Below are positions 1 through 9,577 of a DNA stretch of 64,000 nucleotides, one piece after another; position 1 is the stretch's first letter; each line of letters opens with the position of its first letter. The position numbers were made by a program, and so were the translations under genes. This DNA is from Embleya scabrispora DSM 41855 (GTDB lineage: Bacteria; Actinomycetota; Actinomycetes; Streptomycetales; Streptomycetaceae). The notes beneath the pieces were generated by a model. It saw only the letters and a list, made by a program, of their open reading frames with translations, ran no database searches and had not been told where the DNA came from. The DNA is taken from assembly GCF_000372745.1 (NCBI RefSeq), contig NZ_KB889585.1:1-64000 (forward strand), written 5' to 3'.

Positions 1-190
1 CGGTCACGGGTTCGTCGCCTCGCGACGTCGACACGGGTTCCGTCGTGGCCCTGCGGTATCGCGCGACCCAGTTCCCGAGAGTGGTGTCGCTGATCCCCAA
101 CTCGCGCGCGACGTGGATGATCGGGCGAGGACCGTCCAACACCATGCGAACGGCCTCGTCCTTGAACTGCTGCGTATATCTTTGCGGCAC
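1..190 (-). mobile_element. IS3-family transposase OrfA, 5' part (cut by window edge)
   Basis: The minus strand encodes the N-terminal 63 residues of an OrfA-type helix-turn-helix protein, beginning with a GTG whose complement is 188-190 and preceded by GGAAAGAG. The translation reads VPQRYTQQFKDEAVRMV, then a second helix with ARELGISDTTLGNWV, which is the pattern of HTH_Tnp_1 proteins of IS3 elements. The reading frame stays open to position 1, so the rest of orfA and all of orfB lie outside the window. A TG dinucleotide on the minus strand near 246 could be the outer end of the element, but the other end is not available for comparison. Family identification is confident; whether the element is intact is unknown. 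Confidence 0.8.
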
Positions 191-338
191 GTGCTTTCTC
201 TTTCCGGTTCGCTGCAACCCTACGTGGGTCGCTGTCCGGAAGATCAAGGGCACCTCAAAGCGCGGAGAGCGGCGGAGCCGCCAAAAAGGTGGTGCCTCGC
301 GAGCCGGCGCCGAAGGCGCCCAACAAGAAGCAACGCTG

Positions 339-511
339 TGCCCGCGACTCCGGTCGCCGTCGTCTCGCCGTGCCCGCGACTCCGGTCGCCGTCGTCTCGC
401 TACGCCCGCGCCCCAGCCGCCTCGCGCCCGCCGCCCCCGCGCCCCCAGCCGCCTCGCGCCCACCGCCCCCGCGCCCCCAGCCGCCTCACCTCACCGCCCC
501 CGCGCCCCGCC
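339..511. repeat. Two sets of 32-bp tandem repeats
   Basis: Between the transposase fragment and the helicase stop codon are two tandem arrays with the same period. A 32-bp unit starting TGCCCGCGACTCCGGTCGCC occurs at 339-370 and 371-402. A second 32-bp unit starting GCCGCCTCGCGCCC occurs at 416-447 and 448-479, with a degenerate third copy at 480-511. The copies are adjacent with no spacers, so this is not a CRISPR array. A period of 32 is not a multiple of three, which argues against coding. I see no gene in 191-565. Confidence 0.7.
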
Positions 512-565
512 CAACAACCTCGCCGCGCCCGCGACCAAGGCGAGTTGCCCCCCGCCCCAGACGCG

Positions 566-3079
566 TCAGCGCCCCCGACCCTCGCCCACACCGTCCGCGT
601 CCGACGCAGCCCCCACACCAGCCGCACCGCCGCCCACCCCCTCGGAGCCACCCGTGGCAGCCACCCGGCCCGCGCCCGCCGCGCCCGCCGCCTCCGCCGC
701 GCCCGCCGCCTCGGCCGCCTCCGCCGCGCCCGCCGCCCCTTCAACCCCAGCCGCCCCCAGCAAGGCGTCCAGTAGTGCGACCGCGCCGGGTTTGTCCAGA
801 GGCTGGTTGCCGTTGCCGCATTTGGGGGATTGCACGCAGCTTGGGCAGCCGTGTTCGCACGCGCACGACGCGATTGCCTCGCGGGTCGCGGTCAGCCATG
901 CGGTGGCGGTGACGTAGGCGCGCTCGGCGAAGCCCGCGCCGCCGGGATGGCCGTCGTAGACGAACACGGTCGGCAGGCCGGTGTCGGGGTGCAGCGATGT
1001 GGACACTCCGCCGATGTCCCAGCGGTCGCACGTGGCGAACAGCGGCAGCAGGCCGATCGAGGCGTGTTCGGCCGCGTGTGCGGCGCCCGGCAGGTCGGTC
1101 GGCTCGATGCCGGCCGCCGCCACCTGGTCGGGCGTGACCGTCCACCACACCGCGCGGGTGCGCAGGCTGCGTTCGGGTAGGTCCAGTTTGTGCTCGCCGA
1201 GCACCTCGCCGGTGATGATCCGCTTGCGCTGGAAGGAGACCACCCGGCCGGTGACCTCGACCGAGCCGAAGTGCAGTCGGGCCGCGCCCCACTCCTGGCT
1301 GCGCACCGTCTCCAGGATCCGGATCTCGGTGACCTCACGCGCACTGGTGGTCCAGTCCGGGTTGGCCGCGCGCACCAGCGCCACGCCCTCGCCGAGGTCG
1401 AGTTCGCGGACCAGGAAGGTGTCGCCCTGATGCAGGTGTACCGCGCCGGGATGGACGGCGGAGTGCGCCGCGGGCGCGTCGACCGTGCCGAGCAGGCGCC
1501 CGGTGTCCTGCTCGACCACCCGAACCGCCGGCCCGCCCGCGCCGCGGATGTCGGTCAGGTCGGTGGCCCGCTCCCGACTGGTCCAGTACCAGCCGGTGGA
1601 CCGCCGGCGCAGCAGCCCGCGCCGCTCCAGGCCCGGCAGCAGTTCCGCGGCCACCGGCCCGAACAACTCCAGGTCCTCCTCGGTGAGCGCGAACTCGGCC
1701 GCGGCGGCGCACAGGTGCGGGGCCAGTACGTACGGGTTGTCCGGATCCAGCACGGTCGCCTCGACCGGGCGGTCGAACAGGGCCTCGGGGTGGTGCACCA
1801 GGAAGGTGTCCAGCGGATCGTCCCGCGCGATCAGCACGGCCAGCGCCTCCTGCCCGGCCCGACCCGCGCGCCCGGCCTGCTGCCACAACGAGGCCCGGGT
1901 GCCGGGATAGCCCGCGATCAGCACCGCGTCCAGGCCGGAGATGTCCACGCCCAGTTCGAGCGCGGTGGTCGCGGCCACCCCCAGCAGGCTGCCGTCGTGC
2001 AGCGCGCGCTCGATCGCCCGGCGCTCGTGCGGCAGGTAGCCCGCGCGATAGGTGGCCACCCGATCGGCCAGCGCCTCGTCCACCCGGGCCAGGTGGTCGC
2101 GCGCGATCACCCGCACCACCTCGGCGCCGCGTCGCGAGCGTACGAAGGCGACCGTGCGTACGCCGTCGAGCACCAGGTCGGTGAGCAGGTCGGCGGTTTC
2201 CGAGGTCGCGGTACGCCGGACGGGTGCTCCGTGTTCACCCTCATGGCCGGTCAATGGCGGCTCCCACAAGGCGAACACCAGTTCGCCGTGCGGCGAGCCG
2301 TCCTCGGTCACCTCGACCACGGGTGCGCCGATCAGCCGTTCGGCGGCGAGCGCCGGATCGGACACGGTGGCCGACGCCAGGATGAACACCGGATCGGATC
2401 CGTACCGGCGACACACCCGGCGCAGCCGGCGGATCAACTGGGCCACATGCGAGCCGAAAACGCCGCGATACGTGTGGCATTCGTCGATCACCACGTAGCG
2501 CAGCGTGCGCAGGAACGCCGCCCACGAGCGGTGTCCGGGCAGCAACGCACGGTGCAACATGTCCGGATTCGTCAGGACGTAGGACGCGTGCGCGCGGACC
2601 CACGGCCGGACCTCCACGGGGGTGTCACCGTCGTAGGCGGCGACCCGGACACGCCCGAGCGCGGGGCTCACCGCCCGCAACTCCTCGACGGCGCGCGCCT
2701 GATCCGAGGCCAGCGCCTTCGTCGGGGAGAGGTAGAGTGCGGTCGCACCGCGCCCGCTGGGCGCGTCCGCGCCCTCGACCAGGGTCGTGAGGACCGGCAA
2801 CAGATAGGCGAGGGACTTGCCCGAGGCGGTGCCGGTGGCGATCACGACCGAGCGGCCCTGTGCCGCAACAGAGGCGGCGCGGGCCTGATGCTCCCACGGC
2901 AGTTCGATACCCACAGCGCGAAACGCGTCGCCGACTTCCGGCCGAACCCAGTCGGGCCAGGCCGCGGTAACGCCTTCGCGAGCGGGTATGCGCCGGACGT
3001 GCGTCACTCGATCGGGTCGATCCCGACCCGCCAAAAGGCGGCCGAGAAGACCTTCCGGGGGGCGTGTTCTGGGCTGCAT
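566..3079 (-). CDS. DEAD/DEAH-box helicase with DUF1998 domain (MrfA/YprA type)
   Basis: An 837-residue superfamily 2 helicase. Visible motifs are Walker [10 protein letters not shown] (81-89), Walker B variant DECH (199-202), the SAT motif in LASATVSDP, and motif [15 protein letters not shown]-terminal DUF1998-type region carries clustered cysteines (C739, C741, C745, C748, C754) likely to bind zinc. B. subtilis MrfA of this family is a 3'-5' DNA helicase acting in mitomycin C repair, so a DNA-repair role is inferred. The last 70 residues are a low-complexity Ala/Gly tail not expected of the family and possibly grown from the GC-rich repeat tract just downstream. It is divergent from bldG, as in Streptomyces. 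The ATG at 3079 precedes the N-terminal helicase fold. Confidence 0.9.
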   Translation of the reverse strand: MQPRTRPPEGLLGRLLAGRDRPDRVTHVRRIPAREGVTAAWPDWVRPEVGDAFRAVGIELPWEHQARAASVAAQGRSVVIATGTASGKSLAYLLPVLTTLVEGADAPSGRGATALYLSPTKALASDQARAVEELRAVSPALGRVRVAAYDGDTPVEVRPWVRAHASYVLTNPDMLHRALLPGHRSWAAFLRTLRYVVIDECHTYRGVFGSHVAQLIRRLRRVCRRYGSDPVFILASATVSDPALAAERLIGAPVVEVTEDGSPHGELVFALWEPPLTGHEGEHGAPVRRTATSETADLLTDLVLDGVRTVAFVRSRRGAEVVRVIARDHLARVDEALADRVATYRAGYLPHERRAIERALHDGSLLGVAATTALELGVDISGLDAVLIAGYPGTRASLWQQAGRAGRAGQEALAVLIARDDPLDTFLVHHPEALFDRPVEATVLDPDNPYVLAPHLCAAAAEFALTEEDLELFGPVAAELLPGLERRGLLRRRSTGWYWTSRERATDLTDIRGAGGPAVRVVEQDTGRLLGTVDAPAAHSAVHPGAVHLHQGDTFLVRELDLGEGVALVRAANPDWTTSAREVTEIRILETVRSQEWGAARLHFGSVEVTGRVVSFQRKRIITGEVLGEHKLDLPERSLRTRAVWWTVTPDQVAAAGIEPTDLPGAAHAAEHASIGLLPLFATCDRWDIGGVSTSLHPDTGLPTVFVYDGHPGGAGFAERAYVTATAWLTATREAIASCACEHGCPSCVQSPKCGNGNQPLDKPGAVALLDALLGAAGVEGAAGAAEAAEAAGAAEAAGAAGAGRVAATGGSEGVGGGAAGVGAASDADGVGEGRGR

Positions 3080-3205
3080 CGGGCACCAGTGTTACATCCA
3101 ATGTCGCGGGATTCATCGTCCCCTAGTGCCCATAAGTGGTTGAATGCCTTGGCGGCTGCCGATCCATGGGGGGCGACCGCTCAAGAGCAAGGTGCTGGAG
3201 GATCC

Positions 3206-3547
3206 GTGGACTTGTCCCTGTCGACCCGAACCGAGGGCGGTCGTACGATCGTCGAGGTGGGCGGCGAGATCGATGTATACACCGCACCCAAGCTGCGCGA
3301 GCAACTGGTGGAACTCGTCAACGAAGGCCAGTTCCACTTGATCGTCGACATGGAAGCCGTCGACTTCCTGGACTCGACCGGGCTCGGTGTGCTGGTGGGT
3401 GGCCTGAAGCGGGTGCGTGCCCACGAAGGGTCGCTGCAGTTGGTGTGCACTCAGGAGCGCATCCTGAAGATCTTCCGCATCACCGGCCTGACCAAGGTCT
3501 TCCCGATTCATCCGTCGGTGGCCGTGGCCATCGCCTCGTCCGACTGA
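3206..3547 (+). CDS. bldG: Anti-sigma factor antagonist BldG
   Basis: A 113-residue STAS-domain protein matching the length and sequence of Streptomyces BldG, which is needed for aerial mycelium and antibiotic production. The phosphorylatable serine lies in [10 protein letters not shown] at Ser57, the position phosphorylated in BldG. The GTG start at 3206 has GGAG at 3197-3200, and the product begins VDLSLSTRT, as in the family; an upstream in-frame extension is therefore rejected. The next gene encodes an RsbW-like ATPase, the usual kinase/anti-sigma partner, 74 bp downstream and probably co-transcribed. No frameshift or missing residue is seen. It presumably acts in the cytoplasm by partner switching with its anti-sigma factor. 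Confidence 0.95.
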   Translation: MDLSLSTRTEGGRTIVEVGGEIDVYTAPKLREQLVELVNEGQFHLIVDMEAVDFLDSTGLGVLVGGLKRVRAHEGSLQLVCTQERILKIFRITGLTKVFPIHPSVAVAIASSD

Positions 3548-3621
3548 CCGACGTACGTCCTGACCGGACGCACACCGCACCCGCGCCGGCCCGGGCGGGT
3601 GCTCGCACGGCTGGGGGAACC

Positions 3622-4089
3622 ATGGCCATCGTCGAGCTGCGCTTCAGCGCGCTGCCCGAACACGTCCGCACGGCGCGGCTCGTCGCCGCCGCCGTGGCGC
3701 GGCGCGCGGGGGTTGCTGAGACGGTGCTCGACGAGGTGCGCCTCGCCGTCGGCGAGGCGTGTTCCCGCGCCGTCGGGATGCACCAGGACCGGGTGGACGA
3801 CGACCGCCCGGTCACGGTCACCCTGGATGACGGCAACGGCCGCTTCAGTATCGAGGTCAACGACGGTGTGCCACAGCCGGCGCTGACCGAGGCGGCCCTC
3901 GCGGAGGGCGCCGGGCTGATGCCCGACCTGTCCACGAACGGCGCCGGCATGGATGTGATCGAGAACGAGATGGGCCTCGCCGTGATCCTCGGCCTGGTCG
4001 ACGATCTCGACGTGCGGACCGGCGCCGAGGGCGGCGTGATCCGCATGTCGTGGCCCTCCGGCGCGAAGTCCGCCGAGACCGTGGGCTGA
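3622..4089 (+). CDS. RsbW-like ATP-binding anti-sigma factor (ApgA-type BldG partner)
   Basis: A 155-residue HATPase_c/GHKL protein of the serine-kinase anti-sigma family. The N-box region reads LAVGEACSRAV, and a later stretch with NGAGMDVIENEM occupies the ATP-lid region. It follows bldG in the order seen in Streptomyces, where the product (SCO3548/ApgA) binds BldG and influences development. The ATG at 3622 is preceded by GGGGGAAC. It probably forms one transcript with bldG, ended by the hairpin at 4116. The exact sigma-factor target cannot be read from the sequence. Confidence 0.88.
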   Translation: MAIVELRFSALPEHVRTARLVAAAVARRAGVAETVLDEVRLAVGEACSRAVGMHQDRVDDDRPVTVTLDDGNGRFSIEVNDGVPQPALTEAALAEGAGLMPDLSTNGAGMDVIENEMGLAVILGLVDDLDVRTGAEGGVIRMSWPSGAKSAETVG

Positions 4090-4115
4090 GCGAGCCCCAC
4101 TCCGTACGACCCTCA

Positions 4116-4145
4116 TCGCCTCCGGGATGCTCGGGGGCGATTTTG
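4116..4145 (+). terminator. Intrinsic terminator after the bldG operon
   Basis: A nine-base-pair stem (TCGCCTCCG at 4116-4124 against CGGGGGCGA at 4132-4140, one G-T wobble) with a seven-base loop is followed by TTTT. It lies 27 bp after the stop of the RsbW-like gene. The rest of the gap to hppA (4146-4343) is unusually AT-rich and probably holds the hppA promoter. Confidence 0.6.
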
Positions 4146-4343
4146 GCGTTCTCGTGTATCCCCTTTTCCGGGTCGTAAAACCTGATTCCGGATCGATACG
4201 CCAATTTTGGGAATCGCGCCCGGATTTCATCGGTAATTTGATGTGATCATGGCGATTCCCATGGTCTGATCTTGATCATTTGCATACACTCCTTTCGCAT
4301 TGAGAAGTCCCGATCTGAAAGTGCTCCTAGCCAAGGAGGACGA

Positions 4344-6698
4344 ATGTCCGGGATCCACCCCTCCGAACTCACCGTCGCCGCGGACGTCTCCGTCACCGGC
4401 GGCAACCTCACCTACGTCGTCATCGTCGCGGTGATCGCCCTCGGTGCCCTGGGCGTCGCCGCCGGCCTCGTGCGTCAAGTGCTCGCCGCCGACGAGGGCA
4501 CCGAATCGATGCGCCGGATCGCCGGCGCGATCCAAGAGGGCGCGGCGGCCTACCTGGCCCGCCAGTTCCGTACCCTCGCGGTGTTCGCGGTGGGCGTTTT
4601 CTTCCTGCTCATGCTGTTGCCCGCGGACGACTGGAACGAGCGGATCGGCCGCTCGATCTTCTTCCTGGTGGGCGCGGTCTTCTCGGCCGTCACCGGGTAC
4701 GTGGGCATGTGGCTCGCGGTGCGCAGCAACGTGCGCGTCGCGGCAGCCGCCCGGGCCGGCAACGCCGGTCGGGACGCGGCGATGCGGATCGCCTTCCGCA
4801 CCGGCGGCGTCGCGGGCATGTTCACGGTCGGCCTGGGCCTGTTCGGGGCCGCGCTCGTGGTGATCCTGTACCGCGAGGACGCCCCCAAGGTGCTGGAGGG
4901 CTTCGGCTTCGGCGCCGCGCTGCTCGCGATGTTCATGCGGGTGGGCGGCGGCATCTTCACCAAGGCCGCCGACGTCGGCGCGGACCTGGTCGGCAAGGTC
5001 GAACAGGGCATCCCCGAGGACGACCCGCGCAACGCCGCGACGATCGCCGACAACGTCGGCGACAACGTGGGCGACTGCGCGGGCATGGCCGCGGACCTGT
5101 TCGAGTCGTACGCGGTCACCCTGGTCGCCGCGCTGATCCTGGGCAAGGCCGCCTTCGGTGACGCCGGCTTGGTCTTCCCGCTGATCGTGCCGGCGATCGG
5201 TGTGCTGACCGCGATCGTGGGCATCTACACGGTCGCGCCCCGGCCGGGCGACCGAAGCGGTATGACCGCGATCAACCGGGGCTTCTTCGTCTCGGCGGTC
5301 ATCTCGCTCGTCCTGGTCGCGGGCGCCGCGTTCCTGTACCTGCCGAGCAAGTTCTCGGACCTGGACGGGCTCAGCGATCAGGAGATCCTCGCGCACGACG
5401 CCGACCCCCGGGTGTTCGCGCTGGTCGCGGTGCTGATCGGGATCGTGCTCGCGGCGGTCATCCAGCAGTTGACCGGCTACTTCACCGAGACCAGCCGGCG
5501 ACCGGTACGCGATGTCACCAAGACCTCGCTGACCGGTCCGGCCACGGTGATCCTGTCCGGCATCGCGCTCGGCCTGGAGTCCGCGGTATACGCGGCGGTG
5601 CTGATCTCGGTGGCGGTGCTGGGCGCCTACCTGCTCGGCGCCGGGATCATCATGCTCGCCCTGTTCGCGGTCGCACTCGCGGGCACCGGCCTGTTGACCA
5701 CGGTCGGGGTGATCGTGGCCATGGACACCTTCGGGCCGGTCTCCGACAACGCGCAGGGCATCGCCGAGATGTCCGGCGACGTCGAGGGCGAGGGCGCCCA
5801 GGTGCTCACCGAGCTCGACGCGGTGGGCAACACGACCAAGGCGATCACCAAGGGCATCGCCATCGCGACCGCCGTGCTCGCGGCGACCGCGCTGTACGGG
5901 TCCTATCGCGACGCCGTGCGCACGGCCGTGGACGAGGCCGGCGGACTCAAGGACGCCTCCAAGCTCACCTCGTTCGCGTTCTCCACCGACATCACCCAGC
6001 CGAACAACCTGGTCGGGCTGATTCTGGGCGCGGCCGTGGTGTTCCTGTTCAGCGGCCTGGCGATCAACGCGGTCTCCCGGGCGGCGGGCGCGGTGGTGTT
6101 CGAGGTGCGCCAGCAGTTCCGGACCCGACCCGGGATCATGGACGGCACCGAACTGCCCGAGTACGGCCGGGTGGTGGACATCTGCACCCGCGACTCGCTG
6201 CGTGAGCTGGCCACTCCCGGACTGCTCGCGGTGCTGGCCCCGATCGCGGTCGGGTTCACCCTGGGCATCGGCCCGCTCGCGGCGTTCCTCGCCGGTGCGA
6301 TCGGCACCGGCACGCTGATGGCGGTCTTCCTGGCCAACTCCGGCGGCGCGTGGGACAACGCCAAGAAGATGGTCGAGGACGGCAGTTACGGCGGCAAGGG
6401 CTCCGCCGCGCACGAGGCCACCATCATCGGCGACACGGTCGGCGACCCGTTCAAGGACACCGCCGGACCGGCGATCAACCCGCTGCTCAAGGTGATGAAC
6501 CTGGTATCGCTGCTGATCGCGCCCGCCGTGATCAAGCTGAGCATCGGCGCCGACGAGAACGGCGCGCTGCGCGCCCTGGCGGCGGCCTTCTCGGTCGTGG
6601 TGATCGTGGGCGCGGTCTGGTACAGCAAGCGCAAGTCGGTGGTCGTCGGCGAGGACGAGGGCGACCACGAGGAGCAGACGACCAAGGCGGCCGCCTGA
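4344..6698 (+). CDS. hppA: Membrane proton-pumping pyrophosphatase, K+-independent
   Basis: A 784-residue polytopic membrane protein of the H+-translocating pyrophosphatase family, which couples PPi hydrolysis to proton export. The substrate-binding signature EQGIPEDDPRNAATIADNVG and the following DNVGDCAGMAADLFESY are intact. The sequence GNTTKAITKG (from G495) has lysine where potassium-dependent enzymes have alanine, so this is the K+-independent subtype. About 16 hydrophobic segments are apparent. The ATG at 4344 has AAGGAGGA seven bases upstream; an in-frame ATG at 4272 lacks such a site. The gene is flanked by hairpins on both sides and looks monocistronic. The window also encodes a soluble pyrophosphatase at 47930-48421. 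Confidence 0.95.
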   Translation: MSGIHPSELTVAADVSVTGGNLTYVVIVAVIALGALGVAAGLVRQVLAADEGTESMRRIAGAIQEGAAAYLARQFRTLAVFAVGVFFLLMLLPADDWNERIGRSIFFLVGAVFSAVTGYVGMWLAVRSNVRVAAAARAGNAGRDAAMRIAFRTGGVAGMFTVGLGLFGAALVVILYREDAPKVLEGFGFGAALLAMFMRVGGGIFTKAADVGADLVGKVEQGIPEDDPRNAATIADNVGDNVGDCAGMAADLFESYAVTLVAALILGKAAFGDAGLVFPLIVPAIGVLTAIVGIYTVAPRPGDRSGMTAINRGFFVSAVISLVLVAGAAFLYLPSKFSDLDGLSDQEILAHDADPRVFALVAVLIGIVLAAVIQQLTGYFTETSRRPVRDVTKTSLTGPATVILSGIALGLESAVYAAVLISVAVLGAYLLGAGIIMLALFAVALAGTGLLTTVGVIVAMDTFGPVSDNAQGIAEMSGDVEGEGAQVLTELDAVGNTTKAITKGIAIATAVLAATALYGSYRDAVRTAVDEAGGLKDASKLTSFAFSTDITQPNNLVGLILGAAVVFLFSGLAINAVSRAAGAVVFEVRQQFRTRPGIMDGTELPEYGRVVDICTRDSLRELATPGLLAVLAPIAVGFTLGIGPLAAFLAGAIGTGTLMAVFLANSGGAWDNAKKMVEDGSYGGKGSAAHEATIIGDTVGDPFKDTAGPAINPLLKVMNLVSLLIAPAVIKLSIGADENGALRALAAAFSVVVIVGAVWYSKRKSVVVGEDEGDHEEQTTKAAA

Positions 6699-6714
6699 TC
6701 CATCCGAGGTACGT

Positions 6715-6751
6715 ACGGGCGCGGAACCGGAGAAACCGGGACCGCGCCCGT
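6715..6751 (+). terminator. Hairpin terminator after hppA
   Basis: A perfect ten-base-pair stem (ACGGGCGCGG at 6715-6724 with CCGCGCCCGT at 6742-6751) begins 17 bp after the hppA stop codon. There is no T tract, as is common for actinomycete terminators. Confidence 0.6.
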
Positions 6752-6831
6752 GCCGCGTCCAAAGTGCACGTTTGGCCGAACACCTTTGCGCTGTGCCACG
6801 CTGCGTCCGGCTCCGAGCAAAGGTGGAAAGC

Positions 6832-7599
6832 GTGTCGAGGAAGTTCCTGGTGGTCTCCGCGCTGGTCCTGGCATCGGCCTTGACCGCGTGCGGCGGCGGC
6901 GACGACAAGAACGACGAGAACAAGAAGAAGCAGGCCGAACTGCGGGCCTGGGCCGCGAAGGTCTGCGCGGTGGATGTGACGGCGCGGATCGACGAGGCCC
7001 GGGTGGCGCTGGCCGACGTGGGCAAGGTGATCCCCAACGAGCAGCCCGCGACCCTGCGCACCCGGCTGGCGGCCGACATCTCCCGCCTCGCCGACGCGGA
7101 CAACGCCCTCGCCGACGCGATCGACAAGGCGGGCATACCCGCCGTCTCGGACGGCGCCGCGCTGCGCACGTCGGTGGTCGAGGAACTGCGCCACACGGCC
7201 AAGGGCTGGGCCGGGATCCAGACCAAGGTCGAGGGCCTGGCCACCGACAAGCAGAACGTGTTCGCCGACGGGCTGCGCTCGCTGAACCCCGAGATAGACG
7301 GGCTGCGCGCGTCCTCGCACACGGCCCTGGGCAAGCTGCACCGCGGCGACGCCGGCAAGGCGCTCGCGGCGGTGCCGGGCTGCGCGGCGGGCAAGCCGGA
7401 CGCGATCCCGACCGCTCCGGTCACCTCGGCGCCCACGACGAGCCCCACTCCCGCTGCCGGTGCCTCCAGCGCCCCGCCGAGCAAGTCCGCCCCGCCGAGC
7501 GCTTCCTCGACCGGGTCCACCGCGCCCGGCAGCCCGCCGCCGAGCGCCGGCGCGGAGTCCTCCTCGGCGCCGCCGACCACCACGGCACCGGCCGGCTGA
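6832..7599 (+). CDS. Secreted lipoprotein of unknown function
   Basis: A 255-residue predicted lipoprotein. The GTG at 6832 follows AGGTGGAAAG and gives a short basic n-region, a hydrophobic stretch and the lipobox LTAC with Cys20. A charged segment (GGGDDKNDENKKK) follows the cysteine. The mature part is mostly helical with a few conserved-looking cysteines, and the last 60 residues are a Ser/Thr/Pro/Ala-rich low-complexity tail. A lipoprotein is found at this place between hppA and the methyltransferase in Streptomyces. No catalytic motif is visible and I do not assign a function. Confidence 0.8.
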   Translation: MSRKFLVVSALVLASALTACGGGDDKNDENKKKQAELRAWAAKVCAVDVTARIDEARVALADVGKVIPNEQPATLRTRLAADISRLADADNALADAIDKAGIPAVSDGAALRTSVVEELRHTAKGWAGIQTKVEGLATDKQNVFADGLRSLNPEIDGLRASSHTALGKLHRGDAGKALAAVPGCAAGKPDAIPTAPVTSAPTTSPTPAAGASSAPPSKSAPPSASSTGSTAPGSPPPSAGAESSSAPPTTTAPAG

Positions 7600-7626
7600 C
7601 CGCCGCGGCGGCGCGCACGAGGCAGG

Positions 7627-9159
7627 ATGGTGCGCGTGACCATGAACGACACCTCCCAGGTGGCCCGACTTCGCGAGGCCCTGATCGCGGCCGGCTATAC
7701 CGTCGACGGCTGCCTCGACGCCCTCGGCCCGCAGGCGTACGCGGCGCTGTCGCGCGGTGAGACCGTGCCGGCGCTGCGTGCCCTGCGGGCGGACGCGGCG
7801 AGCCCGCTCGCGGTGCTGATCCGGCTGTTCCTGCTGCAGACGCCGGCGCCCGAGGCGCACGTGCGGCGTGCCCTCCCGCTGGCCGACGCGCTCGCCGGCG
7901 GGCTGCTGACGCAGGACGGCGACCAGGTACGGCCGCTGGTGGACATCCGGCCCTACGGCGAGGCGGACACCGACTGGTGGGTGGTGTCGGACCTCGGCGC
8001 GGGCATCGGCGGAGTCAACGGCCCGGTTCGGGCGGACCACGTGCTGGGCATCGGCGGGGCCTCCACCACGCTCGCCGGGATCACCGTGCGCGAGCCGGTG
8101 GGTCGTGTGCTGGACCTGGGCACCGGATGCGGTGTGCAGGCGCTGCACGCGTCGCGACACGCCGACTCGGTGTTGGCCACCGATGTCAACAAGCGGGCGC
8201 TCGACCTGACCCGGCTGACCATGGCGCTGTCCGGGGTGGGCAACGTGGGCCTGGCCGAGGGCAGCCTGTTCGAGCCGGTCGAGGGCGAGCGGTTCGACCT
8301 GATCGTGTCCAATCCGCCGTTCGTGATCACTCCGGTGGGCGAGCGGTACACCTACCGCGACGCGGGCCTGCCCGGCGACGAGGTGTGTCGGCTGCTGGTG
8401 GCGCAGGCGCCGCGCTTCCTCGCCGACGGCGGCTACTGCCAGCTGCTGGCCAACTGGCAGCACCTGCGCGGCCAGGACTGGCAGGACCGGCTGGCGGCCT
8501 GGCTGGCGCCCACCGGCTGCGACGCCTGGGTGGTCCAGCGCGACGTGCAGGACCCGGCGCAGTACGCCGAGCTGTGGTTGCGCGATTCGGGTGACCATCA
8601 CGGCAGCGCGTACGCCGAACGCTACGACGCGTGGTTGGCGGCGTTCGAGCGGGACGGTGTGGAGGGGATCGGATTCGGCTGGATCACGCTGCGTGCGTCG
8701 GGCGCCGACACGCCGAACGTGCGCATCGAGGACTGGCCGCACCCGATCGAACAACCGCTCGGCGCGGAGGTGCACGCCTGGTTCGGCCGACAGGACCGGT
8801 TGGCCGGGACGGACGACGACGGCCTGCTCGACGTCGCCTTCCGGCTCGCCGACCACGTGGTCCAGGAGCAGACCGGCGCGCCCGGCGCCGAGGATCCCGA
8901 GGCGGTCGTGCTGCGGCAGCGGCGCGGCATGTGCCGGGCGGACCGGGTGGACACCGTCGGCGCGGCGCTGGCCGGGGCCAGTGACGGGCAGCTTCCGGCC
9001 GGCGTCATCGTGGATGCGATCGCCGAGCTGCTCGACGAGGACCCGGTCCGGTTGCGCGATGCCGTACCCGGCGAACTGCGCGGTTTGGTGGCCGATGGAT
9101 TCCTGCTGTTCCCCGAGGTCGGCGAGCCTGCCGAGGAGCGGTCCGACACCACCGGCTGA
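7627..9159 (+). CDS. Class I SAM-dependent methyltransferase (NPPF type)
   Basis: A 510-residue protein with a central methyltransferase-small fold. Motif I is VLDLGTGCGV (161-170) and the catalytic-type motif is NPPF (229-232), as in N-methyltransferases of the PrmC/RsmC/RlmG group that modify glutamine amides or nucleobases. About 115 residues precede the catalytic domain and a further domain of roughly 170 residues follows, an arrangement typical of the actinobacterial DUF7059-containing group. The ATG at 7627 lies four bases after GAGG; GTG 7636 or ATG 7642 are possible alternatives with better spacing. The substrate is not predictable from the sequence. Confidence 0.82.
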   Translation: MVRVTMNDTSQVARLREALIAAGYTVDGCLDALGPQAYAALSRGETVPALRALRADAASPLAVLIRLFLLQTPAPEAHVRRALPLADALAGGLLTQDGDQVRPLVDIRPYGEADTDWWVVSDLGAGIGGVNGPVRADHVLGIGGASTTLAGITVREPVGRVLDLGTGCGVQALHASRHADSVLATDVNKRALDLTRLTMALSGVGNVGLAEGSLFEPVEGERFDLIVSNPPFVITPVGERYTYRDAGLPGDEVCRLLVAQAPRFLADGGYCQLLANWQHLRGQDWQDRLAAWLAPTGCDAWVVQRDVQDPAQYAELWLRDSGDHHGSAYAERYDAWLAAFERDGVEGIGFGWITLRASGADTPNVRIEDWPHPIEQPLGAEVHAWFGRQDRLAGTDDDGLLDVAFRLADHVVQEQTGAPGAEDPEAVVLRQRRGMCRADRVDTVGAALAGASDGQLPAGVIVDAIAELLDEDPVRLRDAVPGELRGLVADGFLLFPEVGEPAEERSDTTG

Positions 9160-9577
9160 GCGCGGCTTGGGCCGGCGCACCGTGATCCGGGGCGGCACGC
9201 CTGTACAGTCGCAGGTGTTGTCCCCACAGGATGCTCCTTGCCGTTGCCAAGAAAATGTGTTGTATGGAGGCGGCGGCCTCCCGCTCGACCGCGAACCAAC
9301 GGGGTCGGGAGGCGGGAACCGCGATGCGCGCGTTACCGTTCGAGGGGCGGGGGACCCGGCCGTCGCAGCGAAGCGCCGGATCCGGGGGACGGTCCGGTCG
9401 GACGGCGGCCTCGGGACGACTCCGTGACGCAAGCCGAGCAGAACCGGTTTGACACACGGGGCCGACTTCCGGTCACGCTCCGCCACCCGGCAACCGCAAT
9501 GTGAATACGAACCCCCGAGTACGGCCTTGTCCAACCGGGCACGGCCGCTGCCGACGACGATGGAGAGAGAAGCGAAG
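9160..9577. other. Intergenic region upstream of topA
   Basis: This 418-bp gap contains no convincing gene. It holds a small perfect hairpin (GGAGGC / GCCTCC, 9266-9281) after a relatively AT-rich stretch (9243-9266), and a consensus-like TTGACA at 9449-9454 without a matching -10 at 17-18 bp. The topA promoter presumably lies here, but I cannot place it. Confidence 0.4.

Noticed and set aside
339-511. A CRISPR array
   Set aside because: The 32-bp units follow each other directly without spacers and belong to two sequences; no cas genes are present.
1190-3547. A 785-codon plus-strand frame across the helicase, joining bldG in frame
   Set aside because: It is the high-GC mirror of the helicase gene. 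Only its last 113 codons, from GTG 3206, match a real protein, BldG.
4227-7652. A 1141-codon minus-strand frame opposite hppA and the lipoprotein gene
   Set aside because: It shows repetitive Arg/Asp/Gly/His composition with no family motifs, whereas the plus strand encodes well-known proteins.
9449-9480. A consensus promoter for topA based on TTGACA
   Set aside because: No acceptable -10 hexamer lies 16-19 bp downstream, so only the region, not the promoter, is noted.
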